From Pyrinomonadaceae bacterium (GTDB taxonomy: Bacteria; Acidobacteriota; Blastocatellia; Pyrinomonadales; Pyrinomonadaceae): a DNA stretch of 44,258 bases. This document shows, one piece after another, positions 18,464 to 26,975 of this stretch. Within the stretch, counting starts at the first letter, position 1. Every line of letters starts with the position of its first letter. The DNA lies in the NCBI GenBank assembly GCA_019694345.1, contig JAIBCA010000097.1, forward strand, positions 1-44,258. Reading direction: 5' to 3'. The notes beneath the pieces were generated by a model. The model was not told where the DNA came from and did not search any database. It worked only from the letters and a program-made list of their open reading frames with translations. Made by a program: the position numbers and the translations under genes.

Positions 18464-20257
18464 TCAGGCAGCCGTTTCAAACAGCCGCCATTCGCCGTCA
18501 ATGCCGTCGAATGCCTGAATTCTGATCTCTTTGAATTTCAAACCGGAGCCCGCGACCAAGTCTTTTACGGTTCGCGAGACGATAATGTTGCCGCCCGCCG
18601 AGCATTCGGCGATCCTGCGTGCCAGATCGACGGCAAATCCGCTATAAATCCCGTCGTTGACGTCGCACTCGCCCGTGTGAAGCCCGATCCTGAGTCCGAC
18701 GCCCTGTTTTGCCGCTGCCGTATTGATAGCTGCGGCACACCTGATAGCCCGTGCCGGACCATCAAAGGCGGCAAGCGTCTCTTCGTCCTCAACGGTCACC
18801 TCGCGGCCTTTGAATAGCCGCAACTGCCGATGGACGTACGATTTTGAGCGTTCGACAAAATCGCTCCAACCGTCGCTGCCGCGTCGGTGCTCTTCGCTGT
18901 CCAGGTCATCGAGCCGGATGCACATGACGGTGGCGAGCACGCGGTCATGGTCGCCGCCGAAACCGGGTCCGGCGACAAACCGCTCGATCTCATCGATGAT
19001 CTGGTCCTGATCACCGACGAACGGAAGGTGGTCGATACCGTCAAACTCGACAAAGCGAGCATCCGGTATCTGGTCGGCGACAAAACGGCCCTCTTCGACC
19101 TTCAAACACATATCGCCCGAGCGGTGAATGACAAGCGTTGGAACGCGGACCGACGGCAACACTCCGCGAACGTCGATCTCGGCGTTCATCTGCGTCAGGG
19201 CCACGGCGGCACCGGGGCTGGCACCGTTTCGAAGGTACTCGGCCCACCATGATCGAAACTCCTCGTCGGCCGCCATTGACGGTGCTCGTTCGTCGATGCC
19301 GACAGGTGATCCCCAGTCACGACGCATCAATTCAAAAAAAGCCTCTCGCTGATCCTCGGTCGGCGCCCATGGATAATCGTCGTCGCGGATCCGTTTGGCG
19401 TAGGTGCCGATCATGACAAGGCCGCTGGTCCGATCGGGGTAAGTTGCCGCAAAAAGCGAACACATCGGCCCGCCTTCGCTAACGCCAACAAGAACGGCTC
19501 GCTCTGAGCCGACGGCGTCCATAACGGCGTGCACGTCTTCCATACGCTGTTCGAGGGTTGGCAGCTTGTCTAATGGCACTCTGTCCGAAAGGCCGGTTCC
19601 GCGTTTGTCGAACAAGATCAGACGCGAGAATGAGGAGAGTTTCTCAAGAAACGATGCGAAGGTATGATGCCGCCAAAAGTATTCGAGGTGCGAGACCCAG
19701 CCCATAACGAATACCATGTCCACCGGGCCATCCCCTACGACCTGATATGCGATATTTACATCGCCATTCTGCACGTATCGTGTTTCCGGCATTTGGCGGG
19801 CGAGTTGCGGGATATTAGCGTCGGGGAATTGGGATGTTTGGCCAACGTCATTTCCCCGGTCCTCTGCTCTTGCGTTTCCTTGTTCGCCAATGTAAACGCG
19901 GGCCCGAACGGAATCGATCACCTCACTTCGCGTTTCCTGGACCAACCTGCGGGAAACATCGCCAACGAAACGGTAACCGAATTTCGGCACTGTTTCGATC
20001 ATCCCGGAGCCGAGAATGCGGCGCAGCTGCGAGATATTCTGGGCGAGGTTGTTTTCCTCGACGAAGCTGCCTTCCCAGATCGCCTCGAGCATTCGCTCTT
20101 TGCTCAGCACACGGCCCGCATTATCTACCAGCATCAGCAGGGTGTCGAAGAGCTTTGGCGGCATCTGAACGGTGCTTTCTCCGTCGAAGAAAAGTCGCTC
20201 GGCCGCATCAAGGCGAAACCTCGAAAAGCTGTAAATTGCATCTCCGCTATCGTCCAT
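18464..20257 (-). CDS. Winged-helix / alpha-beta hydrolase / cyclase-like fusion regulator
   Basis: The 597-residue protein has three parts. Residues 1-105 are an OmpR/CadC-type winged helix (PPKLFDTLLML, NISQLRRILG, ETVPKFGYRFVG). Residues 155-430 are an alpha/beta hydrolase with an intact-looking triad: S260 in VGVSEGG, D382 in HRSGDM and H410 in GIDHLPF. Residues 438-597 resemble a class III adenylate/guanylate cyclase (GREVTVEDEETLAAFDGPARAI then GLRIGLHTGE and NIIVSRTVKDLVAGSGL). The first metal Asp is R448 (VMCIRLD for FTDI), the second is E492 and the base-binding Lys is T488, so the cyclase is probably inactive. There is no membrane helix, so it is a soluble one-component regulator. 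Confidence 0.9.
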   Translation of the reverse strand: MDDSGDAIYSFSRFRLDAAERLFFDGESTVQMPPKLFDTLLMLVDNAGRVLSKERMLEAIWEGSFVEENNLAQNISQLRRILGSGMIETVPKFGYRFVGDVSRRLVQETRSEVIDSVRARVYIGEQGNARAEDRGNDVGQTSQFPDANIPQLARQMPETRYVQNGDVNIAYQVVGDGPVDMVFVMGWVSHLEYFWRHHTFASFLEKLSSFSRLILFDKRGTGLSDRVPLDKLPTLEQRMEDVHAVMDAVGSERAVLVGVSEGGPMCSLFAATYPDRTSGLVMIGTYAKRIRDDDYPWAPTEDQREAFFELMRRDWGSPVGIDERAPSMAADEEFRSWWAEYLRNGASPGAAVALTQMNAEIDVRGVLPSVRVPTLVIHRSGDMCLKVEEGRFVADQIPDARFVEFDGIDHLPFVGDQDQIIDEIERFVAGPGFGGDHDRVLATVMCIRLDDLDSEEHRRGSDGWSDFVERSKSYVHRQLRLFKGREVTVEDEETLAAFDGPARAIRCAAAINTAAAKQGVGLRIGLHTGECDVNDGIYSGFAVDLARRIAECSAGGNIIVSRTVKDLVAGSGLKFKEIRIQAFDGIDGEWRLFETAA

Positions 20258-20266
20258 TATCCCCAG

Positions 20267-20300
20267 TTCATAAATTCTTCAGAAATCTTTCAGAAAATCT
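20267..20300 (-). promoter_or_regulatory. Three tandem 11-12 bp direct repeats, candidate operator
   Basis: Upstream of the fusion regulator three direct repeats abut: TTCATAAATTC (20267-20277), TTCAGAAATCT (20278-20288) and TTCAGAAAATCT (20289-20300), with one helical-turn periodicity. OmpR-family winged-helix proteins typically bind such head-to-tail repeats. They lie 10-43 bases upstream of the regulator start, in the 135-base gap shared with the divergent gene at 20393. Autoregulation is the natural inference. Confidence 0.5.
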
Positions 20301-20392
20301 TAAAGAATTGATCGCCACGGTTACGGCAAACTCAAAATTGTAAGGAAAGCTAGTCGGCTGACAGCGATTCTAACACGAAGACGTATGATCTT

Positions 20393-20704
20393 ATGACGAA
20401 AAATGGGCAGAGAGAGATCGTTGTCGAAATTGAAACGGTTCGATTGATCAGAAAACGTGCTAAAACAACGGCCGCGATCTGCCCGGACTGCGGAACGGAG
20501 AGTGATCTAGTGTCGATATCAGCCGCGGCGGAACTCTTTGCGATCGAGGCTGAAGATCTTCGCTCATTCGCAAACGCGAATGGAGTTCATCTACAGCCGG
20601 ATGAACAGATATGTATCCGGTCGCTTCTGCGAGTAATGAACGAACCGGATACCCGCAAGGAGATAAGATCGATCGGGCGCGGTGCCGATCCGAATAGGAG
20701 CTGA
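20393..20704 (+). CDS. Small cytoplasmic hypothetical protein with one CxxC pair
   Basis: The 103-residue product has a strand-rich N terminus (REIVVEIETVRLIRKRAK), a CPDC pair (C30, C33) and then a segment resembling the helix-turn-helix of excisionase/MerR-like proteins (ISAAAELFAIEAEDLRSFANANGVHL). No second CxxC is present, only C74. It might be a small metal- or DNA-binding protein, but I do not recognise a named family. It is divergent from the fusion regulator, so its promoter may be touched by the repeat array, and precedes the FG-GAP protein gene by 109 bases. Confidence 0.65.
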   Translation: MTKNGQREIVVEIETVRLIRKRAKTTAAICPDCGTESDLVSISAAAELFAIEAEDLRSFANANGVHLQPDEQICIRSLLRVMNEPDTRKEIRSIGRGADPNRS

Positions 20705-20813
20705 CGGGTCAGTTCTATTAGTCATGGTATTAATTATGGTACGGATCGATCAAAAGAAAGATCGCCGTCTCAACAGGCTCAGTGTTCAAAGAAATTCAGT
20801 TGGAGGATCAAAT

Positions 20814-22055
20814 ATGAAGAGAGTTATGTACAGGAATATTTCTAAATTGTTGGTGATCACGATCCTGTTGTCGTCGCTGACCGGGATCGCCTCGGCGGCG
20901 CCGGTCGTTCGGCAGGGTACGGGAGCGAACGCAGCGGCACTTCAGGCGTTGGTCGATCAATTTCGCGCCGATCTCGGCGGCGGCAACAATGGTGTCGGCG
21001 GCTCATTTACGTCGGGCCGCCGAGAGATCAACTGGGACGGCGTGCCGGACGCCTTCGCCGAACCAAATCTGCTGCCGGTGGACTTTTTCAACGTAAACAG
21101 TCCACGGGGCGTCATCTTTAACAGCATCGAGGATGAGACGGGTGCGGCTCTCAACCAATTTTCGGTCAGTGCGAGCACTGCCTCGGGCACCGCCGTCAGA
21201 TTTGCGAACATAAACGCGAGCTATTCGTCAATATTTACCACATTCAGTGCCGAGCGACTCTTTACCATGAAGAACGCACACATGATGGAGGTGAACTTTG
21301 TCATTCCCGGGACCAATATCCCCGCGACCGTTAGCGGATTTGGCATGGTGGTCACCGACGTTGATTCGACGACGAGCGGCGATCGCACGCTCATCCGCGT
21401 TTACGGCAAGGATGGGCGTCAACTATCGGCAGCGTCGGCTCCGGTCCTGAATAACGGCTTGTCGTTTGTCGGCATCTCGTTCAACGCCGGTGAGCGGATC
21501 GCGCGCGTGGTCATCGAATCAGGCAATACACCGCTCGGGGCTGCCAACACCGACGGAACCGGCGGTGTCGATGTCGTAGCGATGGATGATTTCATTTACG
21601 GCGAGCCGCGGGCGCAGGATTTCCATTCGGGCGATTTTGACGGCGACGGGATTACCGATTCGACCGTTTTTCGGCCGTCGACCGGCACATGGTTCACGCT
21701 CAACAGCGGCAGCAACACGGTGTCGATCGAAAATTTCGGCCTGAATGGCGATATACCGGTGGATGGTGATTTTGACGGTGACCAACGGGCCGACCTGTGC
21801 ATTTTCCGCCCGTCGAACGGAACGTGGTTCTTCAAACGAAGCTCAAATGGAACAACTCTCGGAGCCTTCTTCGGCCAGACCGGCGACAAGCCCGTTGCCG
21901 GCGACTATGACAGGGACGGAAAGACCGACATAGCTATCTGGCGTCCGAGCAACGGCAACTACTTCGTGTTAAGAAGCAGTGACAACTTCACGTCGTTCTT
22001 CGGATACGGATTCGGTGCCAATGGAGACATTCCGGTTCAGGGCGGCGCGCAGTAG
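20814..22055 (+). CDS. Exported FG-GAP/VCBS-repeat protein
   Basis: I start at ATG 20814, which follows GGAGG by about 6 bases; the longer in-frame reading upstream lacks a ribosome site. The 413-residue product has a signal peptide (SKLLVITILLSSLTGIASA). Residues about 30-270 form a beta-rich domain of unknown type, ending in a motif like choice-of-anchor proteins. Residues 274-413 hold three roughly 50-residue repeats, each with a calcium-binding Asp loop (DFDGDGITD, DFDGDQRAD, DYDRDGKTD) followed by FRPSTGTW, FRPSNGTW or WRPSNGNY. It likely forms a partial beta-propeller outside the cell, perhaps in adhesion. A clear terminator follows. Confidence 0.88.
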   Translation: MKRVMYRNISKLLVITILLSSLTGIASAAPVVRQGTGANAAALQALVDQFRADLGGGNNGVGGSFTSGRREINWDGVPDAFAEPNLLPVDFFNVNSPRGVIFNSIEDETGAALNQFSVSASTASGTAVRFANINASYSSIFTTFSAERLFTMKNAHMMEVNFVIPGTNIPATVSGFGMVVTDVDSTTSGDRTLIRVYGKDGRQLSAASAPVLNNGLSFVGISFNAGERIARVVIESGNTPLGAANTDGTGGVDVVAMDDFIYGEPRAQDFHSGDFDGDGITDSTVFRPSTGTWFTLNSGSNTVSIENFGLNGDIPVDGDFDGDQRADLCIFRPSNGTWFFKRSSNGTTLGAFFGQTGDKPVAGDYDRDGKTDIAIWRPSNGNYFVLRSSDNFTSFFGYGFGANGDIPVQGGAQ

Positions 22056-22081
22056 CCGTAACTTTAGTAAAAAATTACAGG

Positions 22082-22109
22082 CGGCACCCAATCGGGTGCC
22101 GTCTTTTTT
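22082..22109 (+). terminator. Rho-independent terminator after the FG-GAP gene
   Basis: CGGCACCC (22082-22089) pairs with GGGTGCCG (22094-22101) around an AATC loop, followed by TCTTTTTT. This textbook terminator lies 27 bases after the stop and also shows that the next gene cannot start upstream of it. Confidence 0.9.
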
Positions 22110-22161
22110 GATCGGTAAAAATGTCTTTCCAAAACGGGCAAACTTAGCTATCCTTTGCTCA

Positions 22162-23949
22162 GTGTCTCCAATAGCGATCACACTCATCCTTTTGGTCGTG
22201 GCGATCGTATTGTTCGCGACCGAAAAACTTCCAGTTGACGTCATTGGCATTTTGCTGGTGATGGGCCTGATATTGACCCGCGTTTTGACCGTCCAGGAGG
22301 CGGTCGCCGGTTTTGGCAACGACATCATCATCACTATCGGCGGGCTGTTCATACTGGTCGGCGGCCTGATCAAGACCGGCATGGTTGATATGATCGGCCG
22401 ACGTATGCACAAGATCGCCGGCGACAGCGAATTCGTGCTTACGGCCCTGATAATGCTCGCGGCAGCCGTAGGTGCGTCGGTACTCAAAAATACGACGACG
22501 ACGGCAATGTTTCTGCCGGTCGTGGTCGGCCTGGCCGCCAAGGCGAAGATACCGCCTTCGAAACTGCTGATGCCACTCGCTTTCGGCGCTATCCTCGGCG
22601 GCAGCTGCACGCTGATCGGCACGTCGACCAATCTTGCCGTCAGCGGTGCGATCCAGAGGTACGGACAGGCGCCATTCACAATGTTTGAGCTTGCGCCTGT
22701 CGGGATCATTACCTTTTCGGTCGGGATGATCTATATGCTGCTTGTCGGCCGCAAAATGCTGCCGAGCCGCGGCGGCGAAGAGTCGTTGACCGAGCAATAT
22801 AATATCCGCGAATACATCTCCGAACTTATCGTCCTGCCGGATTCGCCGCTGGTCGGCAAAACCCTCGACGAGGCCGGGATCAACACCGAACTACAACTCT
22901 CGATCCTCGGCATCGTTCGCGATGGCGAACGCATTTCGGCGCCGGGATCGAATGAACGAATACAACGTCGGGACTCCCTGATAGTTGAGGGCAAGGTCAG
23001 CGACATTCTGCGAGTCAAAGAAGCCGTCGGGCTCGAGATCAAGCCGGACATCATGCTCAATGATGGCGACCTCGAGAGCGAGGACGTGGAGCTGTTTGAA
23101 CTGCTGGTGATGCGCGATTCGCGTCTTGTCGGACAGACGCTCAAGACGCTCAAGTTCAGGCAGACGTACGACCTAACGGTGCTGGCGGTCAATCGACACG
23201 GTGAGACGTTTATTAATAAACTCAGCGACGTTCGGTTCATCTTCGGCGACGTTTTGCTTGTTCAGGGCAAACGCGCCGGTATAGAGCCGCTCGTGGCTGA
23301 CCGCGAGGTCTTGTTGCTGGACGATGTTTCTGACGCGACTGTTCGTGTCGATAAGCGGCGGTGGGCGATCGCGGCGTTCGGATTGTTTCTGGTTCTTTCG
23401 ATCTCTAAGATCACGATCGGTTTCGACGTGCCCTTGGCGGTGTGTGTGCTGGCGGGCGTGATGGTGCTGCTTGCCACCAAGACCGTTAGATACAGCGAGA
23501 TGTACTCACTCATCGATTTTCGACTGCTGGTACTGATCGCCTGTATGATGAGCTTTGGCGTTGCAATGGAAAATACCCGCGCCGATATTTATCTGGCGAC
23601 GCTCATTAACGATTATTTCGGGCAATACGGCAGTACGGCCGTCCTCGCCGGCTTTTTCATCCTCACCGTCGCTCTTACTCAGCCGATGTCCAACCAGGCG
23701 GCGGCGCTCGTTGTACTGCCGGTCGCGGTCAAGGCGGCGATCGCATTGGGCGTAAATCCGCGCACCTTTATCGTCGCTGTCACCTACGCGGCGTCATTTT
23801 CGTTCATCACGCCGCTCGAACCCGCGTGTGTTCTGGTCTATACGCCCGGCCGCTATCGATTTATGGATTTTGTGAAGATAGGCACCATACTAACGGTGAT
23901 CGTGTTTGTCGTATCGATGATCATGGTGCCGATATTCTGGCCGATCTAA
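22162..23949 (+). CDS. SLC13-family permease with two TrkA-C domains
   Basis: A longer in-frame reading begins inside the previous gene and across its terminator, so I start at GTG 22162 (VSPIAITLILLVV), giving 595 residues. The protein has about ten membrane helices in two blocks with the SNT-like motifs of the divalent-anion:sodium symporters: LIGTSTNLAVSG and SQPMSNQAAALVV-like QPMSNQAAAL. Between them lie two RCK-C (TrkA-C) ligand-binding domains (PDSPLVGKTLDEAGIN and RDSRLVGQTLKTLKF). Members take up sulfate, dicarboxylates or other anions; the substrate is not predictable. The stop shares bases with the convergent flippase-like gene. Confidence 0.85.
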   Translation: MSPIAITLILLVVAIVLFATEKLPVDVIGILLVMGLILTRVLTVQEAVAGFGNDIIITIGGLFILVGGLIKTGMVDMIGRRMHKIAGDSEFVLTALIMLAAAVGASVLKNTTTTAMFLPVVVGLAAKAKIPPSKLLMPLAFGAILGGSCTLIGTSTNLAVSGAIQRYGQAPFTMFELAPVGIITFSVGMIYMLLVGRKMLPSRGGEESLTEQYNIREYISELIVLPDSPLVGKTLDEAGINTELQLSILGIVRDGERISAPGSNERIQRRDSLIVEGKVSDILRVKEAVGLEIKPDIMLNDGDLESEDVELFELLVMRDSRLVGQTLKTLKFRQTYDLTVLAVNRHGETFINKLSDVRFIFGDVLLVQGKRAGIEPLVADREVLLLDDVSDATVRVDKRRWAIAAFGLFLVLSISKITIGFDVPLAVCVLAGVMVLLATKTVRYSEMYSLIDFRLLVLIACMMSFGVAMENTRADIYLATLINDYFGQYGSTAVLAGFFILTVALTQPMSNQAAALVVLPVAVKAAIALGVNPRTFIVAVTYAASFSFITPLEPACVLVYTPGRYRFMDFVKIGTILTVIVFVVSMIMVPIFWPI

Positions 23950-25019
23950 TGCCCGCGAAAATTGACGACATCGCGAAACGACAAACCCCGCTTTAATATC
24001 AGCAATAACCCGATCGCCGTCCAGAATAGCGTCCTGCCCTTTCGGATAATGGTGACCGTGACGCCGACACCTGCCGCGAGAGCCACGGTTTCGCCGATGA
24101 ACTGGGCTCCTGCCTCATCGACCCCGATCGCCATCGGGATCAGCTTGAATACGATCGTGATCAGCCGGCTGACGGTCTCGAGCGAAAATGCCGTCAAAAA
24201 GCTCGGCACCGCGTCCGACAAACGGGTGAGAATGTACCAGACCTCGATCACCCCGAGCCCGTGGTACAGCCACTCAAGTAGACAAATCGGCAGAAAGCGT
24301 TCCGGATATCGGCGATAAAAGCCGAAGATCATATTTTCGAACAGACGGACCTCAAGCCGGCCATTCTCCAAGATCCCGCGGGCAAATCCCCGTTGATAGA
24401 GCCTTTCGCAGAGTTCGCTGGCGATGTGCCATTGTCTGATAACGAGCAAAAACAGAAAGATCAAAACCGCGATTATCAACCCGATCGCAATATCGATCGC
24501 CAGGACCCAGCTTTCATCGAGCGTAAAGCTGCGCAGTATGGTCACCGAACCAACGATCAGGAATATGCTGGTCAAAAGACTGTAAAAGAGATTTTCCGTC
24601 GCCACCGACGAGAGCCCGACGACCAGCGGCACTCGGTGCCGAACAGCAAGCGCTTTTGAGGTGCCGCTGACGAGGATCCCGAGCGGAATGAGGCTGCTCA
24701 TCGCTTCGCCGATGACGACCGCCGGCAAGGTGTCGCGAAAGTTTAGCTCATAAGGCTCATAGACGGACAACGACCACGCGCTCGCCCGCGTCGCCATCCG
24801 CAGAAAGAAGATCATCAGGATCATCGCAAAACCGACGAAGCCAAAACGCGAGATCCCGCCGATCAGATCCTCAAAACCGACCGAGTAAATAAAATAGGCG
24901 AACAGGGCGAGGCCCAAAGCGGTGAGGACCGCTCCGGCCAGTTTGAGCCGGCCGAGATTGCCATTGGTACTTTTTGCTGGTCGCGGGCCTTGATCTTCGG
25001 CGTTTTGTTCAGGATGCAC
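23946..25019 (-). CDS. Flippase-like integral membrane protein (LPG-synthase TM / UPF0104 type)
   Basis: The 357-residue protein has about eight hydrophobic helices after a polar N-terminal tail of roughly 25 residues (MHPEQNAEDQGPRPAKST). The regions LFAYFIYSVGFEDLI, PAVVIGEAMSSLIP, ILVSGTSKALAV and the C-terminal MAIGVDEAGAQFIGE match the lysylphosphatidylglycerol synthase/flippase-like membrane domain (DUF2156-less UPF0104 type). Relatives move lipids across membranes or act in lipid-linked glycan synthesis; the role here is open. Its TAG overlaps the TAA of the SLC13 gene, so the two converge tail to tail with no gap. Confidence 0.8.
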   Translation of the reverse strand: MHPEQNAEDQGPRPAKSTNGNLGRLKLAGAVLTALGLALFAYFIYSVGFEDLIGGISRFGFVGFAMILMIFFLRMATRASAWSLSVYEPYELNFRDTLPAVVIGEAMSSLIPLGILVSGTSKALAVRHRVPLVVGLSSVATENLFYSLLTSIFLIVGSVTILRSFTLDESWVLAIDIAIGLIIAVLIFLFLLVIRQWHIASELCERLYQRGFARGILENGRLEVRLFENMIFGFYRRYPERFLPICLLEWLYHGLGVIEVWYILTRLSDAVPSFLTAFSLETVSRLITIVFKLIPMAIGVDEAGAQFIGETVALAAGVGVTVTIIRKGRTLFWTAIGLLLILKRGLSFRDVVNFRGH

Positions 25020-25023
25020 TGCG

Positions 25024-25052
25024 TTGCCTTTAAGCTTACTAGTGACTAAAAT
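25024..25052 (+). promoter_or_regulatory. Sigma70-like promoter of the acyl-CoA dehydrogenase gene
   Basis: TTGCCT (25024-25029) and TAAAAT (25047-25052) are separated by exactly 17 bases. The expected transcript starts about 40 bases before the ATG at 25101, with AAAGGG near position 25087 as ribosome site. Confidence 0.55.
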
Positions 25053-25100
25053 GGTATTTTATCGAAACGTAAATAACAAAACACTTAAAGGGAATTTAAT

Positions 25101-26279
25101 ATGAGTACTGCAACTGGAACCGCCTTATCAAACACCGGCCTGACCGTATTATCAGAAGAAGAAGAATTGTTCCGAGCATCGGTTCGCGAATTCGCCGAGG
25201 GAGAGGTCCGTCCGCGCGTGGAACACATGGAGCAAGCCGCCAAGCTCGACCCCGACCTTATCAAACAGTGCTTTGAACTCGGCCTTATGGCGATCGAATC
25301 GCCCGAGGAATATGGCGGTGCCGGCTCGACGATCTTTAACGCGATCCTTGCTATCGAGGAACTCGCCCGCGTCGATGCGAGCGTGTCGGTCTTTGTCGAC
25401 GTTCACAACACTCTGGTGACCAACGCCTTCATGCGATGGGGCAGCGACGAACTTAAAAAGAAATATATGCCTCAGCTTGCCGAGGGTAAGGTCGGAGCGT
25501 ATGCACTGAGCGAGGCCGGATCGGGATCGGACGCCTTTGCTCTCGCGACCCGTGCGGTCGATAAGGGCGATCATTGGGAGCTGACCGGGCAAAAACTCTG
25601 GATCACGAACGGCAACGAAGCCGAGATCTTTATTATGTTCGCGACGATCGACCCGGCCGCCGGGTACAAAGGCATCACGGCATTTATAGTTGAAAAAGGC
25701 TTTGAGGGGTTCACGGTCGGCAAAAAGGAAGACAAGCTCGGCATCCGGGCGTCATCAACGACCGAGCTGATCCTCGACAACTGCAAAGTGCCGAAAGAGA
25801 ACGTTCTCGGCGAGGTCGGCAAGGGCTACAAGGTATCGATCGAAACCCTCAACGAGGGCCGGATCGGTATCGGCGCCCAGATGCTCGGGATCGCGCAGGG
25901 AGCGTATGAGGCCGCACTTAAATACACCGCCGAACGCGAACAGTTTGGCCAGTCGATCAACAACTTTCAGGCAGTACAATTTCAGCTCGCGGAAATGGCC
26001 GTCGAGATCGAAGCTACGCGTCTGCTCGTCTATAACGCCGCCCGGCTCAAGGACGCCGGAAAACCGTTTCTCAAAGAAGCAGCAATGGCAAAGCTCTACT
26101 CGTCACGCTGTGCCGAGGCGGTGTCATCGAAGGCGATCGAGTTGTTTGGCGGCTACGGCTACGTGAAAGACTATCCGGTCGAAAAATTCTGGCGCGACTC
26201 AAAGATCGGCGCGATCTACGAAGGCACGTCCAACATGCAGCTTCAGACCATCGCTAAGCTTGTCATGAGCGGCAAGTAG
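25101..26279 (+). CDS. Acyl-CoA dehydrogenase
   Basis: The 392-residue FAD flavoprotein introduces the alpha-beta double bond in acyl-CoA. The substrate/FAD block is ALSEAGSGSDAFAL (135-148), followed by KLWITNGNEAEIF. FAD-dimer contacts are in GRIGIGAQMLGIAQGA and EREQFGQSINNFQ, and the catalytic base is E374 in YEGTSNMQ, the short-chain (butyryl-CoA) position. Length and motifs fit the short/branched-chain acyl-CoA dehydrogenases. No ETF or thiolase gene is in the window, so it is a stand-alone beta-oxidation or amino-acid catabolism enzyme. Confidence 0.95.
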   Translation: MSTATGTALSNTGLTVLSEEEELFRASVREFAEGEVRPRVEHMEQAAKLDPDLIKQCFELGLMAIESPEEYGGAGSTIFNAILAIEELARVDASVSVFVDVHNTLVTNAFMRWGSDELKKKYMPQLAEGKVGAYALSEAGSGSDAFALATRAVDKGDHWELTGQKLWITNGNEAEIFIMFATIDPAAGYKGITAFIVEKGFEGFTVGKKEDKLGIRASSTTELILDNCKVPKENVLGEVGKGYKVSIETLNEGRIGIGAQMLGIAQGAYEAALKYTAEREQFGQSINNFQAVQFQLAEMAVEIEATRLLVYNAARLKDAGKPFLKEAAMAKLYSSRCAEAVSSKAIELFGGYGYVKDYPVEKFWRDSKIGAIYEGTSNMQLQTIAKLVMSGK

Positions 26280-26291
26280 GCAGGTCATTTC

Positions 26292-26339
26292 ACAGGATGT
26301 ACAGGATGAAGGCCATCGTGTACATCCTGTCTATCCTGT
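26292..26339. repeat. Palindromic ACAGGAT-type intergenic repeat
   Basis: ACAGGATGTACA (26292-26303) is a perfect inverted repeat of TGTACATCCTGT (26319-26330), and a second ATCCTGT (26333-26339) pairs with the neighbouring ACAGGAT copy. Heptamers ACAGGAT and ATCCTGT thus occur twice on each arm. It fills the gap between the dehydrogenase and GNAT genes. Similar ACAGGAT palindromes occur between genes in many bacteria. Confidence 0.7.
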
Positions 26340-26346
26340 TCAAATT

Positions 26347-26901
26347 ATGTCCGAAATACGGATCCGCCGAGCCACGCCAGACGACGCAAAGCTGTTGACC
26401 GACCTGTCTTACACGACGTTTTGGGATGCGTTTGCTCATCACCCCAAAAATGCCCCCGATGACCTTGACCACTATATGCGGCAGGCGTTCAATCAGGACC
26501 AGATCGCGGCCGAGCTCAGTGATGAGCGATCCATCTTTCTCGTTGCCGAGCTTGAGGGTAAACCTGCGGGGTATGCCAAACTAATTACCGACAGCACTGA
26601 GGACGAAATTACGGCGGACCGCCCCATCGAGTTGTCACGCCTATATTCACACCAGGAGTACATTGGCAAAGGCGTCGGTCAAAACCTGATGGATGCTTGC
26701 TTTGAGCTGGCATGTGCTAATGGGCACGACGTGATCTGGCTTGGCGTCTGGGAATATAACCCGCGGGCACAGCGCTTTTACGAAAAAAATGGGTTTTCGA
26801 TCGTTGGCCGCCACATATTCCAGCTGGGTTCCGATCCCCAAACAGACCTGCTGATGCAGAAGGAACTTCAGCCGGCGGAACACACCAAAAGCGCGGAGTA
26901 A
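26347..26901 (+). CDS. GNAT-family N-acetyltransferase
   Basis: The 184-residue protein transfers an acetyl group from acetyl-CoA to an amine. The N-terminal IRRATPDDAKLLTDL, the strand LVAELEGKPAGYAKL, the acetyl-CoA loop HQEYIGKGVGQNLMDAC (near residue 100-115, with the Q/R-x-x-G-x-G/A pattern) and the final VWEYNPRAQRFYEKNGF are all typical. The substrate is unknown. The start at ATG 26347 is directly after the palindromic repeat. It lies 74 bases before the radical SAM gene on the same strand. Confidence 0.9.
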   Translation: MSEIRIRRATPDDAKLLTDLSYTTFWDAFAHHPKNAPDDLDHYMRQAFNQDQIAAELSDERSIFLVAELEGKPAGYAKLITDSTEDEITADRPIELSRLYSHQEYIGKGVGQNLMDACFELACANGHDVIWLGVWEYNPRAQRFYEKNGFSIVGRHIFQLGSDPQTDLLMQKELQPAEHTKSAE

Positions 26902-26975
26902 AAATATCCCTATGATTCGCCCCTTCGGGCCGCCGGATCTTGCATTGTTCCTGCTAATGGATTATCGTTGCATCT

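Noticed and set aside
21979..22161. Upstream in-frame extension of the SLC13 permease
   Set aside because: It overlaps the FG-GAP gene and crosses its terminator, and its residues look random; GTG 22162 is the better start.
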